From the NCBI RefSeq assembly GCF_031202305.1, contig NZ_CP101731.1:1488001-1552000 (forward strand): DNA of 64,000 nucleotides, given 5' to 3'. This document shows positions 35,222 through 43,490 of this stretch, one piece after another (the first letter of the stretch is position 1; every line of letters begins with the position of its first letter). The stretch comes from Pelagibacterium sp. 26DY04 (GTDB lineage Bacteria; Pseudomonadota; Alphaproteobacteria; Rhizobiales; Devosiaceae). The translations under genes and the position numbers were made by a program. The notes beneath the pieces are model-generated. The model ran no database searches and had not been told where the DNA came from. It saw nothing but the letters and a program-made list of their open reading frames with translations.

Positions 35222-36201
35222 CCGAGATCGCTCCCGCCTCCCGCCCGCGTATCGCGGCAGTCGATATCGCGCGCGGCATCGCCATCGTCGCGATGGTCAT
35301 CTATCACTTCTCCTGGGACCTGGCTTTCCTCGGCTTCGTGGATTTCGACCCCACCCAGTCGCTCCCCTGGATCGTTTTCCAGAAATCGATCGTGGGCACC
35401 TTCATCTTTTTGACCGGCGTTTCGCTCGTGCTCGGCCATGGCGCCGGCATCCGCTGGCCCGCGTTCTGGCGGCGCTTCGCCATAATCCTTGGCGCCGCGC
35501 TGCTGGTCACGGCCGGCACCTATACGTTCTACGCCGAAACCTTCGTCTATTTCGGCGTCCTGCACGCCATCGCGCTTTTCAGCCTTTTAGGGCTCGTTTT
35601 CCTGCGCGCGCCGCTGGCGTTGGTCATCGTTCCGGCGATCGCGATCAGCCTATTGCCGCTGTTCGTGCAAGACCCGCTGTTCGGCGAAAAGCTCTGGTCC
35701 TGGATCGGCCTGTGGGACGTTCCCCCGCCCACCGAGGATCTCGTTCCCATCTTCCCATGGTTCGGCGTCGCGCTCGCCGGCATTGCCGCCGCCCGCTTGG
35801 CTCTGGCCAGCGGCTTTGCCACCCGCCTCGCTGAAATCCAGGGCACCACGTCCCCGGCGCGCTTTCTTGCGCGAATGGGCCGCTGGAGTCTGGTCATCTA
35901 CGTCTTGCATCAACCGATCATGATCGGCGTCCTGATGGGCATTTCCTCGCTCACCGGCGTGAGCGAAGCCAACCGCGCCAACAATTTCCTCGCAAGCTGC
36001 GAAGCCACCTGCGGCCAGTCGGCGCCCGACCAGAGCTATTGCACCGCCTATTGCGCCTGCACGCTCGACCGCATTGAAGGCGATAGCCTGTGGGCCATGC
36101 TCGAAGCACCCGAGCGCACACCCGACCAGGACGCGACGCTCCAGACGCTCGCCAACCAATGCGCGACTCAGGTGCTCGACGAAAGGCTGCTGGCGCCTTA
36201 G
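35218..36201 (+). CDS. DUF1624 membrane protein with Cys-rich C-terminal tail
   Basis: A 327-residue membrane protein like the heparan-alpha-glucosaminide N-acetyltransferase catalytic domain family (DUF1624), with about seven or eight hydrophobic segments. The opening AAVDIARGIAIVAMVIYHFSWDL carries the family Asp and His, and WSLVIYVLHQPI closes the core. After the last membrane helix comes a soluble tail of about 70 residues with six Cys close together (CEATC, then YCTAYCAC). This tail is not part of the acyltransferase core I know. The ATG overlaps the oxidoreductase stop, so the two are co-translated, although no functional link is obvious. Confidence 0.8.
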   Translation: MTEIAPASRPRIAAVDIARGIAIVAMVIYHFSWDLAFLGFVDFDPTQSLPWIVFQKSIVGTFIFLTGVSLVLGHGAGIRWPAFWRRFAIILGAALLVTAGTYTFYAETFVYFGVLHAIALFSLLGLVFLRAPLALVIVPAIAISLLPLFVQDPLFGEKLWSWIGLWDVPPPTEDLVPIFPWFGVALAGIAAARLALASGFATRLAEIQGTTSPARFLARMGRWSLVIYVLHQPIMIGVLMGISSLTGVSEANRANNFLASCEATCGQSAPDQSYCTAYCACTLDRIEGDSLWAMLEAPERTPDQDATLQTLANQCATQVLDERLLAP

Positions 36202-36230
36202 GGCCACCTGCGCCGGCCCACCGCACCACC

Positions 36231-36260
36231 GTCATCCCGGCCTTGAGCCGGGATCCAGTA
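36231..36260. repeat. REP-like palindrome
   Basis: ATCCCGGC-CTTGA-GCCGGGAT (36234-36254), embedded in GTCATCCCGG...CAG, is a short extragenic palindrome of a kind scattered widely in alphaproteobacterial genomes. It lies between the convergent DUF1624 and TSUP genes. Confidence 0.7.
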
Positions 36261-36294
36261 GCCGGCAGCGCCGGCGGTTCCTCCCGCGCACCGG

Positions 36295-37059
36295 CTACCC
36301 ATAAGTCGTCCAGAAAAAATAGAGCGTCAGCCCGATCCCATAGACGATCACGAACCCCCTGATCGCCTTGGCCGGCACCAGATGCGAGAAATAGGCCGCC
36401 GCAAAGCCCCCGACCACTGCTCCCGCCAGCGCCACCGAACCGTCCACCCAGGCAATCGACCCCGTCGCGGCAAACCGCACCACGGCCACCACCGAGATCA
36501 CCGAGGACAGCAAAAGCTTGAGCCCGTTCATCACGTGAACGTCCTCGAATCCGGCCAGCGCCAGCCAGGCCAGCAGCACGATGCCCAGGCCCGCATTGAA
36601 GAACCCGCCATAAAAGCTCGTCGCCAGCAGAAGCGCCGAAAGCCCGATCGCCCCCGCCCGCGCCGCATGCCGGCTGCCGCTCGACCGCGACGCGAGGAAG
36701 CGGTTGATCCGCTGCCCGAAGATATAGATCGCCACAGCGAACGCCATCAGCCACGGGATGATCCCGGAGAACTGCTCGTCCGAAATCCGCATCAGCGCCT
36801 CGGCGCCCAGATAGCCACCCACCAGCCCGATCGCGCAATAGAGCACCATCCGGTCGCGATAGGGCGCGATGTGCTTCCAGTACCCGACAGTGCCGCTCAC
36901 ATAGCCGGGCAAACACGCATAGGTATTTGACGCATTGGCGAGCACCGGCGGAACGCCGGCGAACAACAGCGCCGGAAAGATCACGAACGAGCCGCCACCG
37001 GCGAGCGAGTTGATCATCCCGCCGATCAGACCGGCGGCGAAAAGCAGTAAAAATGTCAC
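36295..37059 (-). CDS. Sulfite exporter TauE/SafE (TSUP) family protein
   Basis: A 254-residue membrane protein with about seven hydrophobic helices. The N-terminal signature LIGGMINSLAGGGSFVIFPALLF is typical of TSUP anion transporters, repeated in weaker form in the second half (FYGGFFNAGLGIVLLA). TSUP proteins are predicted to move sulfur-containing or organic anions; which one is unknown. The start is GTG at 37059 with only a weak GGAA upstream. The gene is monocistronic. The sulfur genes at the right end of the window are 25 kb away, so a shared role is not implied. Confidence 0.87.
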   Translation of the reverse strand: MTFLLLFAAGLIGGMINSLAGGGSFVIFPALLFAGVPPVLANASNTYACLPGYVSGTVGYWKHIAPYRDRMVLYCAIGLVGGYLGAEALMRISDEQFSGIIPWLMAFAVAIYIFGQRINRFLASRSSGSRHAARAGAIGLSALLLATSFYGGFFNAGLGIVLLAWLALAGFEDVHVMNGLKLLLSSVISVVAVVRFAATGSIAWVDGSVALAGAVVGGFAAAYFSHLVPAKAIRGFVIVYGIGLTLYFFWTTYG

Positions 37060-37350
37060 GAAAACAGTTCCGGGAAACGTTGGAAATCAACATCTAGCCA
37101 ACACTGGCATCAATGCTCAATTCAATACCATGAATTTTCCGCATGGCGGACATGAGGTTGACACGGGCGGCGGTCGCTCCTATCTCCCGTCTCGGTCGAA
37201 GAGCCAGCCGTCCGCGAGGCAAGAGCCTTGAGGTGAAGTCTTCCACGCCATGCCGTTTTCCGGCCCGCGTGAATTCTGCAAACATCGTCCTAACTCATTG
37301 GCGGTGCTTGGCAATGCGGACGCCCAAGACAAGAAATCCGCCGTGGAGAC

Positions 37351-37800
37351 ATGACGATGCGCAAACCTGCATCCCATCTGACCACGACCGACCTCAAGAC
37401 CGAGGCGCGTCAGTATCGTGCCGCCCAGCTCGAAGCTGGCCGCACCGTTTCTCATGCCCAAGCCCTTGAAATGGTTGCGCGTTTTCACGGCTTCCGCGAT
37501 TGGAACACCGCCTCCGGCGTGCTCCCCATGACCCGCGCGCCCGCCTTTGCCCTGAGCCAGCGGATCAGCGGAACCTATCTGAAACAACCCTTTAGCGGCA
37601 CCATCATCGGCCTCGCCGCCCTGGGGGCAGGGGACATGTTCCGCCTCACCGTCCAGTTCGATGAACCCGTCGACGTCGTCTCGTTCGAAAGCTTTTCCGC
37701 TTTCCGTCAACGGGTTGAAGCCACCGTCACCCGCGAGGGCGTCTCGCCCAGCCGCACCAGCGACGGTGAACCGCACATGGTGATTACCTCGAGAGGCTGA
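37351..37800 (+). CDS. Glyoxalase_8-type small protein
   Basis: A 149-residue protein whose first 55 residues match the short domain Pfam calls Glyoxalase_8 (LKTEARQYRAAQLEAGRTVSHAQ, then ALEMVARFHGFRDWNTAS, with the conserved HGFRDWN). The remainder (about 60-149) is a small beta-rich region that I do not recognise. Despite the name, no glyoxalase activity can be assigned. GGAG lies seven bases before the ATG, and a terminator follows right after the stop. The 291 bases upstream, to the divergent TSUP gene, hold no gene that I can see. Confidence 0.7.
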   Translation: MTMRKPASHLTTTDLKTEARQYRAAQLEAGRTVSHAQALEMVARFHGFRDWNTASGVLPMTRAPAFALSQRISGTYLKQPFSGTIIGLAALGAGDMFRLTVQFDEPVDVVSFESFSAFRQRVEATVTREGVSPSRTSDGEPHMVITSRG

Positions 37801-37806
37801 ATATCG

Positions 37807-37839
37807 AAGCCGGCGCATCGAAAGCTGCGCCGGCTTTTT
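37807..37839 (+). terminator. Terminator after the Glyoxalase_8-type gene
   Basis: AAGCCGGCGCA pairs with TGCGCCGGCTT around an eight-base spacer, followed by TTTTT. It starts six bases after the stop codon. Confidence 0.88.
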
Positions 37840-37909
37840 CGAACAGGGTTGCGTTCATCGGCAACATACGATGAATTGAGGCGAGTTGTCCGGTGTCCAA
37901 GGAGTCGTC

Positions 37910-38617
37910 ATGACTGAACAAACCAAGCCGATCGATCTTTATTATTTCCCCACGCCCAACGGGCACAAGATCTCGATCATGCTCGAAGAGCTTGGCGTGC
38001 CCTATACCGTCCATGCCATTCATATCGGCAAGGGTGATCAGTTCAAGCCAGAGTTTCTGGCCATCTCACCCAACAACAAGATCCCGGCAATCGTCGATCC
38101 GGAAGGCCCCGGCGGCGAGCCGATCTCGGTTTTTGAATCCGGCGCCATCCTAAAATACCTCGCCGAGAAGTTCGGCAGATTCTATCCGACCGATCCGCGG
38201 GCTCGCGTCAAAGTTGATGAGTGGCTGTTCTGGCAGATGGGCGGATTTGGCCCGATGCTCGGCCAGAACCATCATTTCAAGCAATACGCGCCGGAAAAGA
38301 TCCAGTACGCCATCGATCGTTACGTCAATGAAACTCACCGCCTCTACGGCGTGCTGAACAAGCAGCTCGAGGGCAAGGATTATATTGCCGGCGACTACTC
38401 GATTGCCGACATGGCGACGCTGAGTTGGTCGCTCGGCTGGGAAAAGCAGGGCATGGATATTGCCGAATTTCCCAATGTTGCCGCTTGGCAGGAGCGCCTC
38501 AAGGCCCGTCCGGGCGTCCAACGCGGTCTCGCGGTGAAGTTGCCCGAAGATCAGACCATGAACCTGGCTGAAGACAAGGAAGCGCAGAAAGTGATGTTCA
38601 ACCAGCGCGCTCGCTGA
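37910..38617 (+). CDS. Glutathione S-transferase (YfcG/Ure2p-like)
   Basis: A 235-residue cytosolic protein. The thioredoxin-like N-terminal domain has IDLYYFPTPNGHKISIMLEE, where TPNGxK is typical of the nu-class YfcG/YghU-like enzymes, then NKIPAIVD and the glutathione-binding FESGAILKYLAE. A helical C-terminal domain follows (YIAGDYSIADMATLSW). Such enzymes often have disulfide reductase activity with glutathione. It starts at the ATG at 37910 after AAGGAG. It is flanked by terminators on both sides, so it is transcribed alone. Confidence 0.92.
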   Translation: MTEQTKPIDLYYFPTPNGHKISIMLEELGVPYTVHAIHIGKGDQFKPEFLAISPNNKIPAIVDPEGPGGEPISVFESGAILKYLAEKFGRFYPTDPRARVKVDEWLFWQMGGFGPMLGQNHHFKQYAPEKIQYAIDRYVNETHRLYGVLNKQLEGKDYIAGDYSIADMATLSWSLGWEKQGMDIAEFPNVAAWQERLKARPGVQRGLAVKLPEDQTMNLAEDKEAQKVMFNQRAR

Positions 38618-38627
38618 TTCTGAACAT

Positions 38628-38658
38628 AAAAAACGGCACCCGCGAGGGTGCCGTTTTT
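38628..38658. terminator. Bidirectional terminator between GST and CsbD genes
   Basis: AAAAACGGCACCC pairs with GGGTGCCGTTTTT over a GCGA loop. The A-run on one side and T-run on the other give a U-tract in both directions, fitting its place between convergent genes. Confidence 0.93.
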
Positions 38659-38673
38659 ATCAGGAGGACCGGC

Positions 38674-38877
38674 TTACCAGCCGTTGCGATCGAACCACGA
38701 GTCGACGTCGCGGCGTGCATCTTCCTTGGATTTGCCGTAGCGTTCCTGGATCTTGCCTTCAAGTTGTTCGCGCTTGCCACCGATCTGATCGAGATCGTCG
38801 TCAGTGAGCTTGCCCCACTGCTCTTTCACCTTGCCGGTAAACTGCTTCCAGTTGCCTTCCATCTGATCGCGGTTCAT
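38674..38877 (-). CDS. CsbD family stress protein
   Basis: A 67-residue hydrophilic protein of the CsbD type (MNRDQMEGNWKQFTGKVKE, then WGKLTDDDLDQIGGKREQL). In Bacillus, CsbD is part of the general stress response; in alphaproteobacteria CsbD genes are often under the general stress sigma factor EcfG. I did not find a clear EcfG promoter by eye. The ATG at 38877 was preferred over a start 45 bases upstream, since MNRDxxEGxWKQ is the family opening. Confidence 0.92.
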   Translation of the reverse strand: MNRDQMEGNWKQFTGKVKEQWGKLTDDDLDQIGGKREQLEGKIQERYGKSKEDARRDVDSWFDRNGW

Positions 38878-39027
38878 CGTGTTTCTCCTTTTGATACCGT
38901 TACCGTGGAAACGGCTGAGCACTGTTGGAAGTTCCCGGCGGAGCTTTCTGCATCGTCCCCGGCATTTTCGTCGCGCTGGGCAAAAAGCCCTTGCACTCCC
39001 GTGACGTTCCGGGCTACCACCCGCCTC

Positions 39028-39117
39028 GGAGAGGTGGCCGAGTGGTCGAAGGCGCGCCCCTGCTAAGGGCGTAGGCGGGTAACTGTCTCGAGGGTTCGAA
39101 TCCCTTCCTCTCCGCCA
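39028..39117 (+). tRNA. tRNA-Ser (anticodon GCT)
   Basis: A 90-base class II tRNA. The acceptor stem GGAGAGG pairs with CCTCTCC, followed by discriminator G and an encoded CCA. The anticodon loop CTGCTAA reads GCT (codons AGC/AGU). A long variable arm and the T-loop GGTTCGAATCCC are present. No copy of its 3' end that would mark an integrated element was seen elsewhere in the window. Confidence 0.97.
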
Positions 39118-39241
39118 TTGCCCTTTTCATCATTCCCATCCTAGGCGCTTGCAGCGCCGAAAGACGCTTCACCTTGACAGTGAGGTCGACTACCAGTGCC
39201 CATAAGCTGGGCCGGGCGGCCGATTCTGTGGGGAGGGTGCG

Positions 39242-40231
39242 TTGAAATCTGCGACAGCGAACGACGTTGCGCGATTGGCGGGTGTTTCCCGGTCTGCCGT
39301 GTCCCGCACATTTTCCGGCAACGGGTTCGTCTCAAGCGAAAAGCGCGAAAAAATCCTCAAGGCGGCCCAGCAACTCGACTATCGCCCCAACGCTATCGCC
39401 AGCAGCCTTGCCAGCCGGCAGAGCAATATGGTCGCGGTGATCATCAATAAACTCCCCGATGGTCGCTCGCCCTATTTCTACAATGCACTGATGAATGCGA
39501 TTCAGGAGCAAGGCCTCTTGCCGCTCATGGTGATGGTCGAGCCGGGCGAGGATGGCATTCGTACGCTCAACAGGGCGGCGGCTTATCCTGTGCGGGGCAT
39601 GGTGGTGATGGGTGACAGCGTACATCCCGCTGCAACCGGTAGTATTGTCTCCATGACGCGCCCAATCATTCTCAACGGTCAATGGACAGGTGACGACGAA
39701 GTCGACGCTGTCGTGATCGATCAGCGTCAGGGAATATCCGACATGGTTGCCGATCTCGCCGCCACCGGCCACCGCACCGTTGCTTTCATGGGGGGGCGTT
39801 CCACCGCCCTCATCGCCCGTGATCGGCGGAGCGCGCTGATCGATGCCATGGTGGCGCACGGATTGACGCTGGTTGCCGAGGGCAACGGCGATTTCAAATA
39901 TGACCAGGCCCATGAAGAAGCCATAAGGATGTTCTCGGCCGGGAAATTGCCCGATGCGCTATTCTGCGCCAACGACATCATGGCTTTCGCGGCCATGGAT
40001 GCGCTGCGTTACAAACTCGGGCGCAACGTGCCCGACGACATCAGTGTTATCGGCTATGATGACAACATCTCGGCGCGCTGGGGCGCCTATCAACTCTCCA
40101 CGATCCGCCAAAGCTCCGACGATGTGATCGGTCAGATCCTCTCGCTGTTGACCGAACCACGCCAGCAGCCCGGTCAATTCCGGGTGCGGACCGAATACAT
40201 ACGTCGCACGACCGTAGCATTGCGGCGGTAA
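39242..40231 (+). CDS. LacI family transcriptional regulator
   Basis: A 329-residue repressor with an N-terminal LacI helix-turn-helix (TANDVARLAGVSRSAVSRTF, about 5-24), a hinge helix (NAIASSLASRQ) and a sugar-binding-type effector domain. The start codon is TTG at 39242, chosen because GGGAGGG lies seven bases upstream and no in-frame ATG or GTG fits better. It precedes, in the same direction, the ABC importer and hydrolase genes up to 53701. The 211 bases between it and the binding-protein gene contain LacI-like palindromes with a central CG. I infer that it represses the locus until a mannose-containing inducer is present. Confidence 0.92.
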   Translation: MKSATANDVARLAGVSRSAVSRTFSGNGFVSSEKREKILKAAQQLDYRPNAIASSLASRQSNMVAVIINKLPDGRSPYFYNALMNAIQEQGLLPLMVMVEPGEDGIRTLNRAAAYPVRGMVVMGDSVHPAATGSIVSMTRPIILNGQWTGDDEVDAVVIDQRQGISDMVADLAATGHRTVAFMGGRSTALIARDRRSALIDAMVAHGLTLVAEGNGDFKYDQAHEEAIRMFSAGKLPDALFCANDIMAFAAMDALRYKLGRNVPDDISVIGYDDNISARWGAYQLSTIRQSSDDVIGQILSLLTEPRQQPGQFRVRTEYIRRTTVALRR

Positions 40232-40275
40232 AACACGGCAAGACCTCCATAAATGGCCTCCACCAGCTCGCGTCA

Positions 40276-40381
40276 CACGCGTGAGCAAGTGGACGCGCGT
40301 GCAGTTTTCAAAACGCTATCATACGAGCGTAATGAAGTTGTCATGGGGGAGATACAAAACGCACATATGCAAGCGCGTGCA
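40276..40381. promoter_or_regulatory. Candidate LacI operators and promoter of the importer/hydrolase operon
   Basis: Two near-palindromes have the central CG typical of LacI operators: TGGACGCGCGTGCA (40290-40303) and TGCAAGCGCGTGCA (40368-40381), each with one mismatched pair. A shorter CACGCGTG core lies at 40276-40283. A possible promoter TTGTCA (40338-40343) with ACATAT 19 bases later would place the last site at the transcription start. The sites are visible; their binding is inference. Confidence 0.5.
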
Positions 40382-40442
40382 CAATGATTGGCGCGCCGAT
40401 CATCGTTTCCGCCCTCCATGGCAATAAAAGTGGGATGCCATC

Positions 40443-42410
40443 ATGAACCTTCTCAACAAGCGCCTGAACGCTCTGGCGGGTACCGTGGCTTTGGTCATGG
40501 CCGCTTCGCCCGCGCTCGCGCAAACCTGCAACGCGTATTCGGAAGCCCCGCAGCTCGCAGAAGCCGTGGCAGCGGGCGAACTGCCGCCGGTCGAAGAGCG
40601 TTTGCCGCTCGAGCCGCTCGTCCTCACCCCGGCCGAACAGATCGGCGTTTATGGCGGCGATCTCATCGACACCAACGGCGGCAGCCGCCTGGCGGAGTTC
40701 CGCCACTATGGCTATGAGCCGCTGGTGCGCTGGTCGGTGGACGGTTCGGAAGTAGTCCCCAACGTTGCCAAGGGCTGGGACGTCTCCGAGGATGCGACCA
40801 CATACACGTTCCACCTGCGTGAGGGCATGAAGTGGTCCGATGGGGAAGACTTCACGGCTGACGACATCGTCTTCTGGTGGGAGCGGGTCGAAACCAACAC
40901 CGACATCAACGAATCTCCGCGTGGGATGTTCGTCGTCGATGGCGAACTCGCGACCGTCACTGCCATCGACGACTATACGGTCGAATTCAAATGGTCCAAC
41001 CCCAACGGTCTGTTCCTCAACGACCTGGCGACTTCCTATGGCCAGCGCGTCGTTCAGTTCGCCGAGCACTACGTTTCCCAGTTCGATCGCGATCTCAACC
41101 CCGAGGGCGTGGCCCAGATGATGGAAGAGGCCGGCGCGACCGACTACACCACCTGGTGGCGCGATACCGTGGGTACGTACGGCATGCAGTCCGAATACAA
41201 CAATCCGGACCGTCCCCATATCCATGCGTGGCTCCCCACCGAGCCGTTCCTGGGCAAGGAGCGCTTCACCTTCGAGCGCAATCCGTATTTCTTCAAGGTC
41301 GATACCGAGTGCAACCAGCTCCCCTACATCGACACGCGCACCTGGGTACTGGTTCAGGATTCAGAGGTTCAGCTTGCCATGTCGCTCTCGGGCCAGGTCG
41401 ACATCAGCCAGGTCAATATCTCCAATCCTTCAAACCGGGCGATCTTCTTCGAGAACCAGGAGCAGGGTGATTATCGCCTGATCTCGGCGGAAAGCGCCGA
41501 CATGAACACCGCATACTTCATGTTTGCGCTGAACCATCCCGATCCGTTCAAGGCTTCGGTCTATCAGAACAAGGATTTCCGCATCGGCCTGTCGCTGGCC
41601 ATCAATCGGCCGGAGATTATCGACGTCGTCTATCTCGGCCAGGGACGTCCTTATCAGGTCGCTCCCCGCCCGAACTCGCCTTTTTACGACGAGCAGTTGG
41701 CAACGCAGTACACCGAGTACGACGTCGCACTTGCGAACGAACATCTCGACGAGGTGCTGCCGGAAAAGAACGCCGAGGGCATGCGCCTCGATGAGAATGG
41801 AGAGCCTTTCCAGATCGTGATTTCAGTCAATGAAGGCTTCCGTTCCGATTGGGTCGATATGGCTCTCCTGGTGGAAAGCTATTGGGAAGCGGTGGGTATC
41901 GACGTGGTGGTCGATGTCGTTGCCGACGAGGTCTATGAACAGCGTAGCACCGCTCCGAACCGCGACCTTAATCTCTGGATCGCCGAAAACGGTTCGGGCA
42001 GCCTCCCGCTGATGGCCACGCACGTTTTCCTCGGTGGCCCCGGCATGGCAGGCAATTGGGATGCCTGGGAGCTCTGGTACAACCAGGAGCGCGGGCTGGT
42101 TAACCGCGGATCCGACGTTGCCGGCGATGTCGAGCCCATCGAGCCTCCGACCGAGGTGATCGAGCTTCTCGATGCTGCCAATTCCATCGCCACGACGGCG
42201 GGCGAAGAACAGGCCGAGCGCATGCACGAATATCTCGACATGGTCGCCGAGTTCTTCCCCACCGTCGGTATAGCGCTGCCCGAAGGCAACTACCGCGCCG
42301 TCAAGAATAATCTGCGCAATCTGCCCGAACCGCTGATCGAGGGGTGGCTCTATCCGGGCATCGCTCCGGCCAATTTCTCGACCTTCTATTTCGAGCCCGA
42401 CCAGCAGTAG
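40443..42410 (+). CDS. ABC importer substrate-binding protein, family 5 (DppA/OppA/AgpA-like)
   Basis: A 655-residue periplasmic binding protein with a Sec signal peptide (cleavage near SPALAQT, about residue 26) and the SBP family-5 pattern: VPNVAKGWDVSEDATTYTF, the LREGMKWSDGEDFTADDI signature (about 120-140), and NPYFFKVD. It is longer than peptide-binding DppA (about 535), and in length nearer to AgpA of Sinorhizobium, a family-5 protein that binds alpha-galactosides. Family 5 thus includes oligosaccharide binders. With a GH38 mannosidase in the same operon, a mannose-containing ligand is more likely here than a peptide. It is first in the operon after the LacI sites. Confidence 0.9.
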   Translation: MNLLNKRLNALAGTVALVMAASPALAQTCNAYSEAPQLAEAVAAGELPPVEERLPLEPLVLTPAEQIGVYGGDLIDTNGGSRLAEFRHYGYEPLVRWSVDGSEVVPNVAKGWDVSEDATTYTFHLREGMKWSDGEDFTADDIVFWWERVETNTDINESPRGMFVVDGELATVTAIDDYTVEFKWSNPNGLFLNDLATSYGQRVVQFAEHYVSQFDRDLNPEGVAQMMEEAGATDYTTWWRDTVGTYGMQSEYNNPDRPHIHAWLPTEPFLGKERFTFERNPYFFKVDTECNQLPYIDTRTWVLVQDSEVQLAMSLSGQVDISQVNISNPSNRAIFFENQEQGDYRLISAESADMNTAYFMFALNHPDPFKASVYQNKDFRIGLSLAINRPEIIDVVYLGQGRPYQVAPRPNSPFYDEQLATQYTEYDVALANEHLDEVLPEKNAEGMRLDENGEPFQIVISVNEGFRSDWVDMALLVESYWEAVGIDVVVDVVADEVYEQRSTAPNRDLNLWIAENGSGSLPLMATHVFLGGPGMAGNWDAWELWYNQERGLVNRGSDVAGDVEPIEPPTEVIELLDAANSIATTAGEEQAERMHEYLDMVAEFFPTVGIALPEGNYRAVKNNLRNLPEPLIEGWLYPGIAPANFSTFYFEPDQQ

Positions 42411-42482
42411 GCACCAGCCTCCAATCCAAACGGGAGCGGGCCTTGATTTCGGGGCCCGCTCGGCACTGCAAGAACCGGTATC

Positions 42483-43490
42483 ATGGCTGAATTCTTCCTC
42501 CGGCGGCTGGTGCTGATGATCTTTACGGTCATCGCGATCAGCATCGTCTCATACGCGATTATCGCCCTGCCGCCGGGGGACTATGTGGACAAGGTGGTTG
42601 CCGACGCGCGCAAGGTCGGTGACGTGATGACCGCCAGCGAGATCGACGCGCTGCGCACGCAATTGGGTCTCGATCGCAGCCTGCCCGAGCAATACCTCTC
42701 CTGGATATGGGGGATCGTGACCCGGGGCGATTTCGGGCGCTCCTTCTTCTGGGAAGTGCCGGTCTCCGAAATCATCTGGCAGCGCTTGGGTATGACGACG
42801 CTGCTTTCGGTGTTGACCTTGGTGTTTATCTGGGTCGTCGCCATTCCGATCGGCATTTATTCGGCCGTCAAGAAGTACTCGCTGGGCGATTATGTGTTCA
42901 CGACCGCGGGCTTCATCGGCCTCGCCATTCCCAATTTTCTCCTGGCACTGATCCTGCTCTACATCTCATTTCGATATATGGGGCAAAGTGTTGGCGGCCT
43001 TTTTTCACCCGAATATGTCAATGCGCCCTGGTCGCTGGGCAAGGTGCTCGACCTCATCAGCCACCTTTGGATACCCATGGTGGTTCTGGGCACCGCCGGT
43101 ACAGCGAGCGTGATCCGGACAATTCGCGCTAATCTGCTCGACGAGTTGCACAAGCCCTACGTGCTCACCGCCCGCGCCAAGGGTTTGGAGGAGCGTCGCC
43201 TGACGCTCAAATACCCCGTGCGCTATTCGCTCAACCCCTTCGTGAGCGGCCTCAACGATATCTTCGTCACCATCATTTCGGGCGAAACCATCGTCGCCGT
43301 GGTCCTGGGCCTGCAAACGACAGGCCCGCTGCTGCTCGACGCGTTGCGCGGTCAGGACATGTACCTGGCGGCCACCCTCATCATGTTTCTAAGCTTTCTC
43401 GCTGTTCTGGGCACGCTGTTCTCCGACGTGCTGCTTATGGCGCTTGATCCTCGCATTCGTCGCCAGGCTCGAGAGGGAGAAGTGCTATGA
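42483..43490 (+). CDS. ABC importer permease, DppB-like
   Basis: A 335-residue inner-membrane permease of the binding-protein-dependent type. It opens with the DppB-like FFLRRLVLMIFTVIAISIVSY and contains six hydrophobic helices plus the cytoplasmic EAA-type loop LHKPYVLTARAKGLEERR that contacts the ATPase. DppB proteins typically have a GDFGRSF segment after the first helix, and that is present. Its stop overlaps the next permease start as ATGA, so the two are translationally coupled. Confidence 0.92.
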   Translation: MAEFFLRRLVLMIFTVIAISIVSYAIIALPPGDYVDKVVADARKVGDVMTASEIDALRTQLGLDRSLPEQYLSWIWGIVTRGDFGRSFFWEVPVSEIIWQRLGMTTLLSVLTLVFIWVVAIPIGIYSAVKKYSLGDYVFTTAGFIGLAIPNFLLALILLYISFRYMGQSVGGLFSPEYVNAPWSLGKVLDLISHLWIPMVVLGTAGTASVIRTIRANLLDELHKPYVLTARAKGLEERRLTLKYPVRYSLNPFVSGLNDIFVTIISGETIVAVVLGLQTTGPLLLDALRGQDMYLAATLIMFLSFLAVLGTLFSDVLLMALDPRIRRQAREGEVL

